32,889 bases of DNA from Candidatus Accumulibacter iunctus (lineage in GTDB: Bacteria; Pseudomonadota; Gammaproteobacteria; Burkholderiales; Rhodocyclaceae): positions 33,993 to 66,881 of the forward strand of contig DDUX01000020.1 of NCBI GenBank assembly GCA_002345025.1. The letters run 5' to 3'. How positions within the stretch are numbered: position 1 is the first letter of the stretch; every line of letters starts with the position of its first letter. Both the position numbers and the translations under genes were made by a program. Shown here in pieces: positions 1 through 7,640 of this stretch. The notes under the pieces were generated by a model. That model saw only the letters and a list, made by a program, of their open reading frames with translations, was not told the DNA's origin and did no database searches.

Positions 1-1
1 G

Positions 2-475
2 GTGGTCGAGCCGGTGAACTTCAATGGGCCGGGGCAGACGGTCGTCGCCGGCAGCAAGGCGGCCGTCGAACGTGCCTGTGAGGGCGCCAGAGCGCTGGGC
101 GCCAAGCGGGCTGTCCTGCTGCCCGTGTCGGCGCCGTTCCATTCCTCGCTGATGCGGCCGGCAGCGGACCGGCTGGCGGCGCGCCTGCGCGAGCTGAACC
201 TGCAGGCGCCACGCTTGCCGGTGATCAACAATGTCGACGTTGCCGTCGAATCGGACCCGGCGCGGATCATGGACGCTCTCGTGCGGCAGGCGTATTCGCC
301 GGTGCGCTGGGTGGAAACGATTCGCCGGATGGCAGCGATGGGCATCACTGCCGTCGCCGAATGCGGGCCGGGCAAGGTGCTCGCGGGCTTGACCAAACGC
401 TGTGCGGATGGCGTCGCGAGCGTTGCACTGGCGGATTCGGCGTCGCTCGACAGCGCTCTCGCCAGCCTGGAGTAG
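2..475 (+). CDS. fabD: Malonyl-CoA:ACP transacylase, C-terminal part (5' truncated by window edge)
   Basis: FabD moves malonyl groups from CoA to acyl carrier protein in the cytoplasm, supplying the type II fatty acid synthase. Only the last ~157 residues are present. The coding frame is open from the first bases, so the GTG at base 2 is an internal valine, not a start, and the nucleophile-serine half lies outside the window. The fragment shows FNGPGQTVVAG, the catalytic-histidine segment APFHSSLMRPAA (His codon at 140-142) and the C-terminal ECGPGKVLAGL that is typical of FabD. The stop at 473-475 is 5 bases before the fabG start, so the two are almost certainly co-transcribed. The identification is firm from motifs and gene order. 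Confidence 0.95.
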   Translation: MVEPVNFNGPGQTVVAGSKAAVERACEGARALGAKRAVLLPVSAPFHSSLMRPAADRLAARLRELNLQAPRLPVINNVDVAVESDPARIMDALVRQAYSPVRWVETIRRMAAMGITAVAECGPGKVLAGLTKRCADGVASVALADSASLDSALASLE

Positions 476-480
476 ACCGC

Positions 481-1221
481 ATGCTCAATGGACAGATTGC
501 CCTCGTCACCGGTGCCTCGCGCGGTATCGGCCGCGCCATAGCGCTGCAGCTCGCCAGCCTCGGTGCAACCGTCATCGGTACGGCAACCAGTGCCGAAGGA
601 GCAGCGACGATCTCGGCCTTTCTCGGCGAGGTGGGTGGCAAGGGCGAGGGCCGGGTGCTCGAGGTGCGCGATGCCGCGCAGATCGATGCACTGATCAGCG
701 ATGTCGAGAAGAGCTACGGCGCGCCATCGGTGCTGGTCAACAACGCCGGCATCACTCGCGACAACCTGGCGATGCGGCTGAAGGACGACGATTGGGACAG
801 CGTCGTCGATACCGATCTCAAGGCAGTCTTTCGCCTCTCGCGGGCGGTCATGCGTGGCATGATGAAGGCACGCTACGGTCGCATCATCAACGTCACCTCG
901 GTGGTCGGTCATGCCGGCAATCCGGGGCAGGCAAATTATTGTGCCGCGAAGGCGGGAGTGACCGGCATGAGCCGGGCGCTGGCGCGCGAACTCGGCAGCC
1001 GCAACATCACGGTCAACTGCGTGGCGCCCGGCTTCATCGATACCGACATGACGCGGGTCCTCGACGAGAAACAGAAGGAGGCGCTGCTCGCCGGGATTCC
1101 GCTCGGGCGCCTGGGATCGCCGGCGGACGTCGCCGCGGCGGTCGCCTTCCTTGCTTCGGCCGGTGCGGCTTACATCACCGGCACGACGATCCACGTCAAC
1201 GGCGGCATGTTCATGGCCTGA
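481..1221 (+). CDS. fabG: 3-oxoacyl-[ACP] reductase
   Basis: This NADPH-dependent short-chain dehydrogenase reduces 3-oxoacyl-ACP in each elongation round. The product is 246 aa, the normal family length. The nucleotide-binding TGASRGIG motif is at residues 10-17, NNAG lies near residue 88, and the catalytic triad is Ser140, Tyr153, Lys157 with the family spacing (YCAAK). The C-terminal HVNGGMFMA is characteristic of FabG and separates it from other SDR enzymes. ATG 481 was chosen because it lies directly after the fabD stop and gives the canonical N-terminus MLNGQIALVTG. Longer upstream extensions in the same frame would overlap fabD. The gene sits between fabD and acpP, the standard order. 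Confidence 0.97.
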   Translation: MLNGQIALVTGASRGIGRAIALQLASLGATVIGTATSAEGAATISAFLGEVGGKGEGRVLEVRDAAQIDALISDVEKSYGAPSVLVNNAGITRDNLAMRLKDDDWDSVVDTDLKAVFRLSRAVMRGMMKARYGRIINVTSVVGHAGNPGQANYCAAKAGVTGMSRALARELGSRNITVNCVAPGFIDTDMTRVLDEKQKEALLAGIPLGRLGSPADVAAAVAFLASAGAAYITGTTIHVNGGMFMA

Positions 1222-1247
1222 CGGCGAAGTTTGCCTGCGCCGTCAGG
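1217..1247 (+). terminator. Hairpin spanning the fabG stop codon
   Basis: A perfect 10-bp inverted repeat (CCTGACGGCG at 1217-1226, CGCCGTCAGG at 1238-1247) with an 11-nt loop includes the fabG stop codon. No T-run follows, so it is not a classic intrinsic terminator. It could cause partial termination or stabilise the 3' end of the upstream message, while acpP is transcribed from its own promoter just downstream. Confidence 0.5.
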
Positions 1248-1255
1248 CGCAATCG

Positions 1256-1284
1256 TTGGTAAGTTGCGATCATTTTGTTAGAAT
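1256..1284 (+). promoter_or_regulatory. Candidate sigma70 promoter of acpP
   Basis: TTGGTA (1256-1261) and TAGAAT (1279-1284) are separated by exactly 17 bp in the short fabG-acpP gap. A start about 7 bases downstream would give a leader of roughly 36 nt carrying the Shine-Dalgarno GAAGGA at 1313-1318. A dedicated acpP promoter would fit the known need for very high ACP levels. This is read by eye. Confidence 0.5.
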
Positions 1285-1326
1285 GGCGCGCTTTGTCCTG
1301 TTTGAACCTTGTGAAGGAACCTATTG

Positions 1327-1563
1327 ATGGAAAATATCGAGCAGCGTGTCAAGAAAATCGTCGCCGAGCAACTCGGTGTCAACGAAGCGGACATCAAGAA
1401 CGAGTCCTCGTTCGTTGACGATCTGGGTGCCGATTCGCTTGATACGGTGGAACTGGTAATGGCTCTGGAAGAGGAGTTCGAGTGCGAGATCCCGGACGAT
1501 GAGGCCGAGAAGATCACGACCGTGCAGCAGGCCATTGACTACGTCACCGCTCACAAGAAGTAA
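1327..1563 (+). CDS. acpP: Acyl carrier protein
   Basis: This small acidic carrier holds growing acyl chains on a 4'-phosphopantetheine arm and serves fatty acid, phospholipid and lipid A synthesis in the cytoplasm. The product is 78 aa, the usual length. The phosphopantetheine attachment motif GADSLDTVELVM places the modified serine at residue 37 (36 in the processed protein). ATG 1327 was chosen over the adjacent TTG 1324 because GAAGGA (1313-1318) is well spaced and MENIEQRVKKIV is the conserved N-terminus. It lies between fabG and fabF as in most proteobacteria. Confidence 0.98.
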   Translation: MENIEQRVKKIVAEQLGVNEADIKNESSFVDDLGADSLDTVELVMALEEEFECEIPDDEAEKITTVQQAIDYVTAHKK

Positions 1564-1678
1564 CCGTCTGTCGAAGGGGCCCCCTGCAGACCGGCTGATG
1601 AAGAGGCCACGTCTGTCGGGGAGTGTTCGGCAACCGGCATCGTCCCGTTGCCACATGTTCTGATCGTCGGAGTTCAAG

Positions 1679-2917
1679 GTGGCACGTCGCAGAGTCGTCG
1701 TTACTGGCCTCGGAATCGTCTCGCCAGTTGGAAATACCGTTGCCGAAGCATGGCAGAACCTGGTTGCTGGCCGCTCGGGAATCGACCGGATTGCCCGCTT
1801 CGATGCCTCGGCTTTTCCGGTGCAGATCGCCGGTGAAGTCCGCGGCTTCGACATCGGCCAGTACCTGCCGCTGAAGGATGCACGGCGCATGGACCTCTTC
1901 ATCCACTACGGCATGGCAGCGGGCATCCAGGCCATACGCGATGCCGGGCTCGACGGCAGCCAGGTGGTGCCGGAGCGGGTCGGCGTATCGATCGGCTCGG
2001 GAATCGGTGGCCTGCCGGTGATCGAAAAGACCTGCGAGGATTTCGTCGCCGGGGGCGTGCGCAAGATCTCGCCGTTCTTCGTTCCCGGGTCGATCATCAA
2101 CATGATTTCCGGCAACCTGTCGATCCTCCACGGCTACAAGGGCCCGAACCTGTCGCTGGTCAGCGCCTGCGCGACCGGGACGCACAGCATCGGCGATGCC
2201 GGTCGCCTGATCGAGTACGGTGACGCCGACGTCATGATTGCCGGTGGCGCCGAAGGTTGTGTGTCGAACATCGGCCTCGGTGGCTTCTGCGCGCCGCGGG
2301 CGTTGTCGACGCGCAACGACGATCCGCAGACCGCCAGCCGTCCCTGGGACCGTGATCGTGACGGTTTCGTCCTGGCGGAGGGGGCCGGCGTGGTCGTCCT
2401 TGAGGAGTACGAGCACGCCATGGCGCGTGGTGCACGCATCTACTGTGAACTCGTCGGCTTTGGCATGAGCGCCGACGCCTTCCACATGACGGCACCCTGT
2501 GAGGACGGCGAGGGGGCGGCACGCTGCATGCTCAATGCGCTGCGCAATGCTGGCCTGAATGTCGATCAGGTGCAGTACGTCAATGCCCACGGCACTTCGA
2601 CACCGCTTGGGGACAAAGCCGAGACGACGGCGGTCAAGCGTGCTTTCGGCGAGCACGCGTACCGGCTGGTGGTCAATTCGACGAAGTCGATGACGGGCCA
2701 TCTGCTCGGCGCTGCCGGCGGCATCGAGGCGTTGTTTACGGTACTGGCGATTCACCACCAGATCTCGCCGCCGACGATCAACATCTTCAACCAGGATGAA
2801 TCCTGTGATCTCGACTACTGTGCGAACGAAGCGCGGCAGTTGGACATCGATGTCGGCATCTCCAATTCCTTCGGCTTCGGCGGCACCAACGCCACCGTCG
2901 CTTTCCGGCGCATCTAG
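1679..2917 (+). CDS. fabF: 3-oxoacyl-[ACP] synthase II
   Basis: FabF condenses malonyl-ACP with acyl-ACP and is needed for elongation of unsaturated chains and temperature adaptation. The product is 412 aa. The active-site Cys164 sits in VSACATGTHS, and His304 (NAHGTSTPLGD), Lys336 and His341 (KSMTGHLLGAAGG) match the Cys-His-Lys-His set of the family with a one-residue offset from E. coli. The C-terminal NSFGFGGTNATV is canonical. The start is GTG 1679, preceded by GGAG at 1669-1672, and gives the standard MARRRVVVTGLG N-terminus. The 115-base gap after acpP shows no clear terminator. Confidence 0.97.
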   Translation: MARRRVVVTGLGIVSPVGNTVAEAWQNLVAGRSGIDRIARFDASAFPVQIAGEVRGFDIGQYLPLKDARRMDLFIHYGMAAGIQAIRDAGLDGSQVVPERVGVSIGSGIGGLPVIEKTCEDFVAGGVRKISPFFVPGSIINMISGNLSILHGYKGPNLSLVSACATGTHSIGDAGRLIEYGDADVMIAGGAEGCVSNIGLGGFCAPRALSTRNDDPQTASRPWDRDRDGFVLAEGAGVVVLEEYEHAMARGARIYCELVGFGMSADAFHMTAPCEDGEGAARCMLNALRNAGLNVDQVQYVNAHGTSTPLGDKAETTAVKRAFGEHAYRLVVNSTKSMTGHLLGAAGGIEALFTVLAIHHQISPPTINIFNQDESCDLDYCANEARQLDIDVGISNSFGFGGTNATVAFRRI

Positions 2918-2950
2918 CGCTTTGCCCGATCTGGCGCCGGCCGGCAGCAG

Positions 2951-3409
2951 GTGCAGTTCCCCTTCGATCTTGAACTGCGCCGCTCGCGACTTCTCGCCGC
3001 GCTGACGATCCTGCTGCACCTGCTGGCGGCCGGCAGTGTGTGCCTGCTGCCGTGGACGCCTGGCGAACGCGGCCTGTTGTTGCTGCCGGTCGTGCTCTCG
3101 GCCTGGCATTGTCTGCGGCCGAGTCCCTTCGTCGGCATTCGCCTCGGCGCTCGCGGTGAACTCTCGCTGCGGCACGTCGCCGGCGAGATCGTTGGCTGTC
3201 GCGTGCTGCCGGAGACGGTGGTCTTCGGCAGGCTCGTCGTCCTGCGAGTGCGTGATGATCAGGAGAGAAGACGCAGTCTCACGCTGCTGTCCGACAGCCT
3301 GTCAGCCGACCAGTTTCGTGTTCTGCGGCTGTGGCTGCGCTGGCGCGCCGATGCTGATGCCGACGCTGTAGCGCCGGCCGGCAGGCGGCGCGCGACGAAG
3401 GAGTCGTGA
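2951..3409 (+). CDS. ygfX: YgfX-family membrane protein
   Basis: This 152-aa protein has two hydrophobic segments near the N-terminus (about residues 13-32 and 40-52), followed by a basic cytoplasmic domain ending in a run of Ala/Asp and Arg. The pattern matches the YgfX/CptA family: an LLxLLHLLAAG first helix, a GELSL strand, then LSDSLSADQFRVLRLWLRWR. In E. coli the family member lies beside sdhE and has been described as a toxin-like inhibitor of cytoskeletal proteins. In betaproteobacteria it typically sits between fabF and nadB, as here, where that role is untested. The GTG start at 2951 is the first good one after the fabF stop. Its stop is about 21 bases from the convergent nadB stop. 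Confidence 0.72.
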   Translation: MQFPFDLELRRSRLLAALTILLHLLAAGSVCLLPWTPGERGLLLLPVVLSAWHCLRPSPFVGIRLGARGELSLRHVAGEIVGCRVLPETVVFGRLVVLRVRDDQERRRSLTLLSDSLSADQFRVLRLWLRWRADADADAVAPAGRRRATKES

Positions 3410-3430
3410 GCCGCTGCCGCAGCGCCTCGC

Positions 3431-5020
3431 TCAATGTGCGCGATCACCGGGGGGGCGCCGCCTGAGGACGGTGTTGGTTGCGCGGGGCAGCGTTTCCGGG
3501 TAGTTGCGACTGAAATGCAGGCCACGGCTTTCGTGCCGCCGCAACGCACAGCGGACGATGAGTTCGGCCGTCACCACCAGATTGCGTAGTTCGATGAGGT
3601 CGTGGCTGACGCGGAAATGCGAGTAGAAATCGTCGATCTCGCGACTCAGCAGGCGAATCCGGTTCTGTGCCCGCTGCAGGCGTTTCGTCGTGCGCACGAT
3701 GCCGACGTAGTCCCACATGAAGCGACGCAGTTCGTCCCAGTTGTGCGCGATGACGATTTCCTCGTCGGGATCGCTGACCCGGCTGGCGTCCCATTCCGGC
3801 AGCGACGGCAGATTGCCGGCAGGTTGCCGGAGGATGTCCGCCGCCGCGGCCTCGGCAAAGACGAGGCATTCGAGGAGGGAATTGCTGGCCAGCCGGTTGG
3901 CGCCGTGCAGGCCGGTGCATGAGGCCTCGCCGGCGACGTAGAGGCCGGCCATGCTGGTGCGGGCGTGCAGGTCGCTGACGACACCGCCGCAGGTATAGTG
4001 CGCCGCTGGGACGACCGGAATCGGCGCCCGGCTGATGTCGATGCCGAGATCGCGGCAGCGCGCGAGAATGTTCGGAAAGTGCTCGGCGAGAAACGCCGCC
4101 GGCTTGTGCGAGATGTCGAGATAGACGCAGTCGAGTCCCCGTTTCTTCATCTCGAAGTCGATCGCCCGTGCCACAACGTCGCGCGGTGCCAGTTCGCCGC
4201 GGGCGTCGTGCCTCGGCATGAAGCGGCTGCCGTCGGGCAGCAGCAGCCTGCCGCCCTCGCCGCGGACCGCCTCCGATATCAGGAAGGACTTGGCTTGCGG
4301 GTGGTAGAGGCAGGTCGGATGGAACTGGATGAACTCCATGTTCGCAACCCGGCAGCCGGCGCGCCACGCCATCGCAATGCCGTCACCGGTCGAGGTGTCG
4401 GGGTTGGTCGTGTAGAGGTAGACCTTGCCCGCTCCGCCGGCAGCGAGCAGCGTGCTGCCGGCGCCGAAGGTCAGGACCTCGCCGTTGCTGCTGTCCAGCA
4501 CGTAAGCACCATGGCAGCGCTGATCGTCGCGGCCGAGCTTGGCACCGGTGATCAGATCGATCGCGATGTGATTCTCGAAAATGCTGATGTTGGGCTGCTG
4601 GCGAACCTTGCCCGTCAATGTAGTCTGCACCGCGAGGCCAGTCGCGTCGGCGACATGGATGACCCGGCGAGCGCTGTGGCCGCCTTCGCGCGCCAGATGG
4701 TAACCATCCTCGTCGCGGGTGAAGGGAACGCCCTGGTCGATCAACCAGTCCACCGCGCGCCGCCCGTTCTCGATCACGAAGCGTGTCGCGCGGAGGTCAT
4801 TCAGGCCGGCGCCGGCGGTGATCGTGTCGCGAATGTGCGCCTCGATCGAATCGCGGTTGTCCAGGACCGCGGCGATTCCGCCCTGTGCCCAGCTCGAGGC
4901 GCTGTCCTCGAGGGTGCGCTTGCTGATCAGCGCCACGCGCCGTGTTGCCGCCAGCCGCAGCGCCGCAGCCTGGCCGGCCAGTCCACTGCCGATTATGAGA
5001 ACATCAAAGCGCAGCACCAA
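3431..5020 (-). CDS. nadB: L-aspartate oxidase
   Basis: This FAD enzyme oxidises L-aspartate to iminoaspartate, the first step of de novo NAD synthesis (with NadA). It is about 529 aa, close to the 540 aa of E. coli NadB. It shows the N-terminal dinucleotide-binding GSGLAGQAAALRLA, the SSWAQGGIAAV segment, the active-site region REGGHSARRVIH, the FAD-domain stretch GEASCTGLHGANRLASNSL, and a C-terminal helical domain with RxxR-rich segments. The start is TTG 5020, chosen because AGGAGA at 5035-5030 is 9 nt upstream; GTG 5017 is the alternative. The open frame continues far upstream into galU, but that extension is antisense noise. The gene lies downstream of galU on the same strand. Confidence 0.95.
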   Translation of the reverse strand: MVLRFDVLIIGSGLAGQAAALRLAATRRVALISKRTLEDSASSWAQGGIAAVLDNRDSIEAHIRDTITAGAGLNDLRATRFVIENGRRAVDWLIDQGVPFTRDEDGYHLAREGGHSARRVIHVADATGLAVQTTLTGKVRQQPNISIFENHIAIDLITGAKLGRDDQRCHGAYVLDSSNGEVLTFGAGSTLLAAGGAGKVYLYTTNPDTSTGDGIAMAWRAGCRVANMEFIQFHPTCLYHPQAKSFLISEAVRGEGGRLLLPDGSRFMPRHDARGELAPRDVVARAIDFEMKKRGLDCVYLDISHKPAAFLAEHFPNILARCRDLGIDISRAPIPVVPAAHYTCGGVVSDLHARTSMAGLYVAGEASCTGLHGANRLASNSLLECLVFAEAAAADILRQPAGNLPSLPEWDASRVSDPDEEIVIAHNWDELRRFMWDYVGIVRTTKRLQRAQNRIRLLSREIDDFYSHFRVSHDLIELRNLVVTAELIVRCALRRHESRGLHFSRNYPETLPRATNTVLRRRPPGDRAH

Positions 5021-5050
5021 AAGGGATCGTCTCCTGCCAAACGGGCTGCA

Positions 5051-5059
5051 ACTATAGCA
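5051..5059 (-). promoter_or_regulatory. Candidate extended -10 promoter of nadB
   Basis: On the minus strand the sequence reads TGC TATAGT, an extended -10 element with TATAGT at 5056-5051, about 30 bases before the nadB start. No good -35 hexamer is seen 17 bp upstream, which is common for extended -10 promoters. This suggests nadB need not rely on galU read-through. Confidence 0.4.
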
Positions 5060-5115
5060 CGGGATCGGACCGCGCCTGTCGTGCCGGTCGCGGCGTCTGC
5101 GCCGCCACGGCCGAT

Positions 5116-6015
5116 CTATCCGGCGAGCGTCTGGGCGAGCTTCTGCCGGTCCTTCAGCCAGGCCGAGAACTCGCGGCCGAGTTCCGGATGCGTTTCGCCG
5201 AGGACGACGCTGGCCTGCATCAGGCCCAGCTTGCTGCCACAGTCGTAGCGTCGGCCGTGATAGCGATAGGCCAGCACCTGTTCGCTGGCCAGCAGCGCGG
5301 CGATCCCGTCGGTGAGCTGAATCTCGCCGCCGGTCCCGCGCGGCTGTTCGCGGATGTGGTCGAAGACGCTGGGCGTCAGCACGTAGCGGCCGGCAACCGC
5401 CAGGTTCGATGGTGCGACGCTGGGATGCGGCTTCTCGATCAGGCCCTCGACGCTGACGAGATCGGCTGACAGCGGCAGGCCCTTGACGATGCCGTAACGG
5501 TTGGTGTGGCTCCTCGGCACTTCCTGTACGGCGAGGATGCTGCACTGGCGGCGGGCGAAGAGGTCGGTCATCTGCTGCATGATCGGTGGCTCGCCGATCA
5601 TCAGGTCGTCCGCCAGCAGCACGGCAAAGGGCTCGCCCCGCACCAGGCGCTCGGCACAGAGGACGGCGTGACCGAGACCGAGAGCCCGTGGCTGGCGAAC
5701 GTAGACGCAATCCATGTCATCCGGCTTGATCGAATGGACGATAGCCATCAACTCGTCCTTTCCCGACGCGGCGAGCTCCGCCTCGAGTTCGTAGGCGGTG
5801 TCGAAGTGGTCCTCGATCGCGCGCTTGTTGCGGCCGGTGACGAAGATCATCTCGCGAATCCCGGCTGCGTAGGCTTCCTCGACCGCATACTGGATCAACG
5901 GCTTGTCCACCACAGCCAGCATTTCCTTCGGGCTGGCCTTGGTTGCCGGCAGGAAACGTGTGCCCAGACCGGCAACCGGGAAGACCGCTTTCTGAACCTT
6001 TTTCTGGACTTTCAT
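5116..6015 (-). CDS. galU: UTP-glucose-1-phosphate uridylyltransferase
   Basis: GalU makes UDP-glucose from UTP and glucose 1-phosphate, feeding envelope polysaccharide and glycogen-related pathways. The 299-aa product has the nucleotidyltransferase signature GLGTRFLPATKASPKEM near residue 15, LLADDLMIG with the metal-binding aspartates, the IEKP motif, and GGEIQLTDGI. ATG 6015 was chosen because AGGAGG (6030-6025) lies 9 nt upstream. A GTG at 6024 would sit on top of that Shine-Dalgarno. The length is close to E. coli GalU (302 aa). The stop is about 95 bases before nadB on the same strand. Confidence 0.96.
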   Translation of the reverse strand: MKVQKKVQKAVFPVAGLGTRFLPATKASPKEMLAVVDKPLIQYAVEEAYAAGIREMIFVTGRNKRAIEDHFDTAYELEAELAASGKDELMAIVHSIKPDDMDCVYVRQPRALGLGHAVLCAERLVRGEPFAVLLADDLMIGEPPIMQQMTDLFARRQCSILAVQEVPRSHTNRYGIVKGLPLSADLVSVEGLIEKPHPSVAPSNLAVAGRYVLTPSVFDHIREQPRGTGGEIQLTDGIAALLASEQVLAYRYHGRRYDCGSKLGLMQASVVLGETHPELGREFSAWLKDRQKLAQTLAG

Positions 6016-6045
6016 TCGTTTCACCCTCCTGTTCCGACGACAACC

Positions 6046-6051
6046 ATTCTA
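6046..6051 (-). promoter_or_regulatory. Possible -10 element of galU
   Basis: TAGAAT is read on the minus strand about 30 bases before the galU ATG, in an AT-richer patch. The 17-bp-spaced -35 (CACTTG) is poor, and TTGCGA lies closer at 14 bp. The call is weak, based on position and the -10 only. Confidence 0.3.
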
Positions 6052-6140
6052 GTCCCGCGCAGCAATCGCAAGTGTGACTTTTTTCCGCAAACGGGGGCAC
6101 CGTGCGCGAAATCCCGCCTTCGCCCTCGCCCATCGGTCTG

Positions 6141-6198
6141 ACATGTCTCGTCGTTCGCTCCCTCGCGCCTTGCCTCTCGGCCTGCTCGCGACGATTTC
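6141..6198 (-). repeat. 58-bp dispersed element, copy A
   Basis: This 58-bp sequence, read on the minus strand, matches copies at 24048-24105 and 31315-31372 without gaps (about 50 of 58 positions identical to the first). Weaker similarity extends about 12 bases further upstream. The copy begins 11 nt after the stop of the small membrane protein encoded at 6210-6527 and points the same way as that gene. All three copies therefore lie at or just past a gene's 3' end. The element encodes no protein of its own. Confidence 0.8.
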
Positions 6199-6209
6199 GT
6201 CACAACCTC

Positions 6210-6527
6210 TCAGGCGACGCGGGCGGTCGTCCAGGAGACTCCCGCCGACACCGCCAGCATCAGGGCGAGCAGCAGTGCCAGGCCGAGAGCGCGATAGAGG
6301 CGCGGGCTGCCCGCGCGGTCGGCGATGGCAAGGATGTGCAGGGCGCCCCAGGCGACGGCAAGGCCGACGATCAGCGGAATTCCGAGAACCTGCAACTCGA
6401 CGCTGTTGAGCGCCAGCATGCGGCCCTCGCGCCACGGGACTGCAACGAACATGCCGAAGGTCCACAGCAGGGCGATGCTGCCTGCGGCGCAGAGTGCGGC
6501 GGCGCCGCGGGTGATCCATTTCTCCAT
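6210..6527 (-). CDS. Small three-helix membrane protein, function unknown
   Basis: The 105-aa product starts MEKWITRGAAALC and has three predicted hydrophobic helices (about residues 8-30, 46-68 and 79-97), with short charged loops and a GREGRML-like basic loop after the first. I do not recognise the family. It lies between the methyltransferase gene (stop at 6592) and galU on the same strand, and its 3' end abuts the 58-bp dispersed element. The frame is supported by the clean hydrophobic pattern and its fit in the gap, not by a known domain. Confidence 0.6.
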   Translation of the reverse strand: MEKWITRGAAALCAAGSIALLWTFGMFVAVPWREGRMLALNSVELQVLGIPLIVGLAVAWGALHILAIADRAGSPRLYRALGLALLLALMLAVSAGVSWTTARVA

Positions 6528-6591
6528 TCGAGGGTCCTGGCGGTTGGTGGTCGGGCACGCGGCCAGCCGGCATCGACGGCTGGCCGCGTGG

Positions 6592-7449
6592 TCATGAGCA
6601 GAATCGGCTGCGCAATCGCTCCAGCTTCAGCTCCTGCAGGATGGCGTCGAGGCGGGCGGCGGCGTTGCCGCGAGCGACACCGGTGCGCCGCGCAACGATC
6701 AGTTCGTTCTTCAGTGAATGCTCCCAGCCGACCAGTTCGGTTACCGTCGTCTGGTAGCCGTGCGCTTCGAGCTGCAGACAGCGCAGGGCGTTGGTGACCA
6801 GGCTGCCAAACTCGCGGGTGTGCAGCGGGTGCCGCCAGATTTCCGCCAGCGGCGTCGCCGCCAGCGCTTCGCTCTTGCCGCGGCGCAGAGCCGCTGCCAC
6901 CTCGGCCTGGCAGCAGGGGACGAGAACGATATACTCGGCATGCTTGCGCAGTGCGAAGCGGATGGCGTCGTCGGTGGCGGTATCGCAGGCATGCAGGGCA
7001 GTGACGACATCGAAGCGCGGCGGCAGTGCCGTTGATTCGACTGCTTCTTCGACGCTCATTCCGAGGAAGGACATGCGCGCGAAGCCGAGCCGGTTGGCCA
7101 GGCTGCGCGCCCGCTCGCCGAGGTCCTGGCGCAGTTCGATGCCGTAGATGTGACCGCGGTCGCGGTTCCTGAAGAAGAGATCGTAGAGGATGAAACCGAG
7201 GTATGACTTGCCGGCCCCGTGGTCGGCCACTGTCGGTTCACCACCGCGGTTGGCGACCTCGGCCAGCAGCGGCTCGATGAAGTGATAGAGGTGATACACC
7301 TGCTTGAGCTTGCGCCGGCTGTCCTGGTTGAGCTTGCCGTCGCGGGTCAGGATGTGCAGTTCCTTGAGCAGTTCGATCGACTGCCCGGCTCTGATTTCGG
7401 GGATCTGCGACAAGCTCTTTCCTGCGGCTGATGGCGACGAGAGCAGCAT
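6592..7449 (-). CDS. Class I SAM-dependent methyltransferase (Methyltransf_32-like)
   Basis: The 285-aa protein has an N-terminal helical part followed by a SAM-binding segment TVADHGAGKSYLGFILYD, an acidic post-strand-2 motif GIELRQDLGERA, and FDVVTALHACDTATDDA, which resembles motif IV. The HGAGKSYLGF loop and ALHACDTATD are typical of the methyltransferase group that includes GSTCD-like and Methyltransf_32 proteins. The later VPCCQAEV resembles a Cys-rich substrate-site strand. The substrate is unknown. ATG 7449 was chosen. The longer open frame to 7710 is Arg/Pro-rich and runs antisense under rbgA. The gene is divergent from rbgA, with a gap of about 190 bases. Confidence 0.75.
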   Translation of the reverse strand: MLLSSPSAAGKSLSQIPEIRAGQSIELLKELHILTRDGKLNQDSRRKLKQVYHLYHFIEPLLAEVANRGGEPTVADHGAGKSYLGFILYDLFFRNRDRGHIYGIELRQDLGERARSLANRLGFARMSFLGMSVEEAVESTALPPRFDVVTALHACDTATDDAIRFALRKHAEYIVLVPCCQAEVAAALRRGKSEALAATPLAEIWRHPLHTREFGSLVTNALRCLQLEAHGYQTTVTELVGWEHSLKNELIVARRTGVARGNAAARLDAILQELKLERLRSRFCS

Positions 7450-7640
7450 TTTAGGCGATTTCGGCCGTCGAACTGGCGACGATTCCGCTGCCGGGGGGCG
7501 CCAGCGGCAGTACCTCGACGCTGCGCCGACGGGGGCACGCGGCGCCGCTGGTCTGCGGCCGCGCGGGGCAGCGACAATCGGCGCAGTCAGCGGAGCCAAG
7601 CGGTGGGATAATGGTGGGGTTTTCCGCCAGTGTTGGATCG

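Noticed and set aside
1544..3175. 543-codon open frame on the minus strand opposite acpP, fabF and ygfX
   Set aside because: It is the antisense shadow of fabF in high-GC DNA: composition is Arg/Gln/Asp-rich with no motif, while fabF has all catalytic residues.
5021..5710. N-terminal extension of nadB into galU
   Set aside because: Arg-rich sequence antisense-like to galU, while the family N-terminus FDVLIIGSGLAG starts right after a Shine-Dalgarno at 5035-5030.
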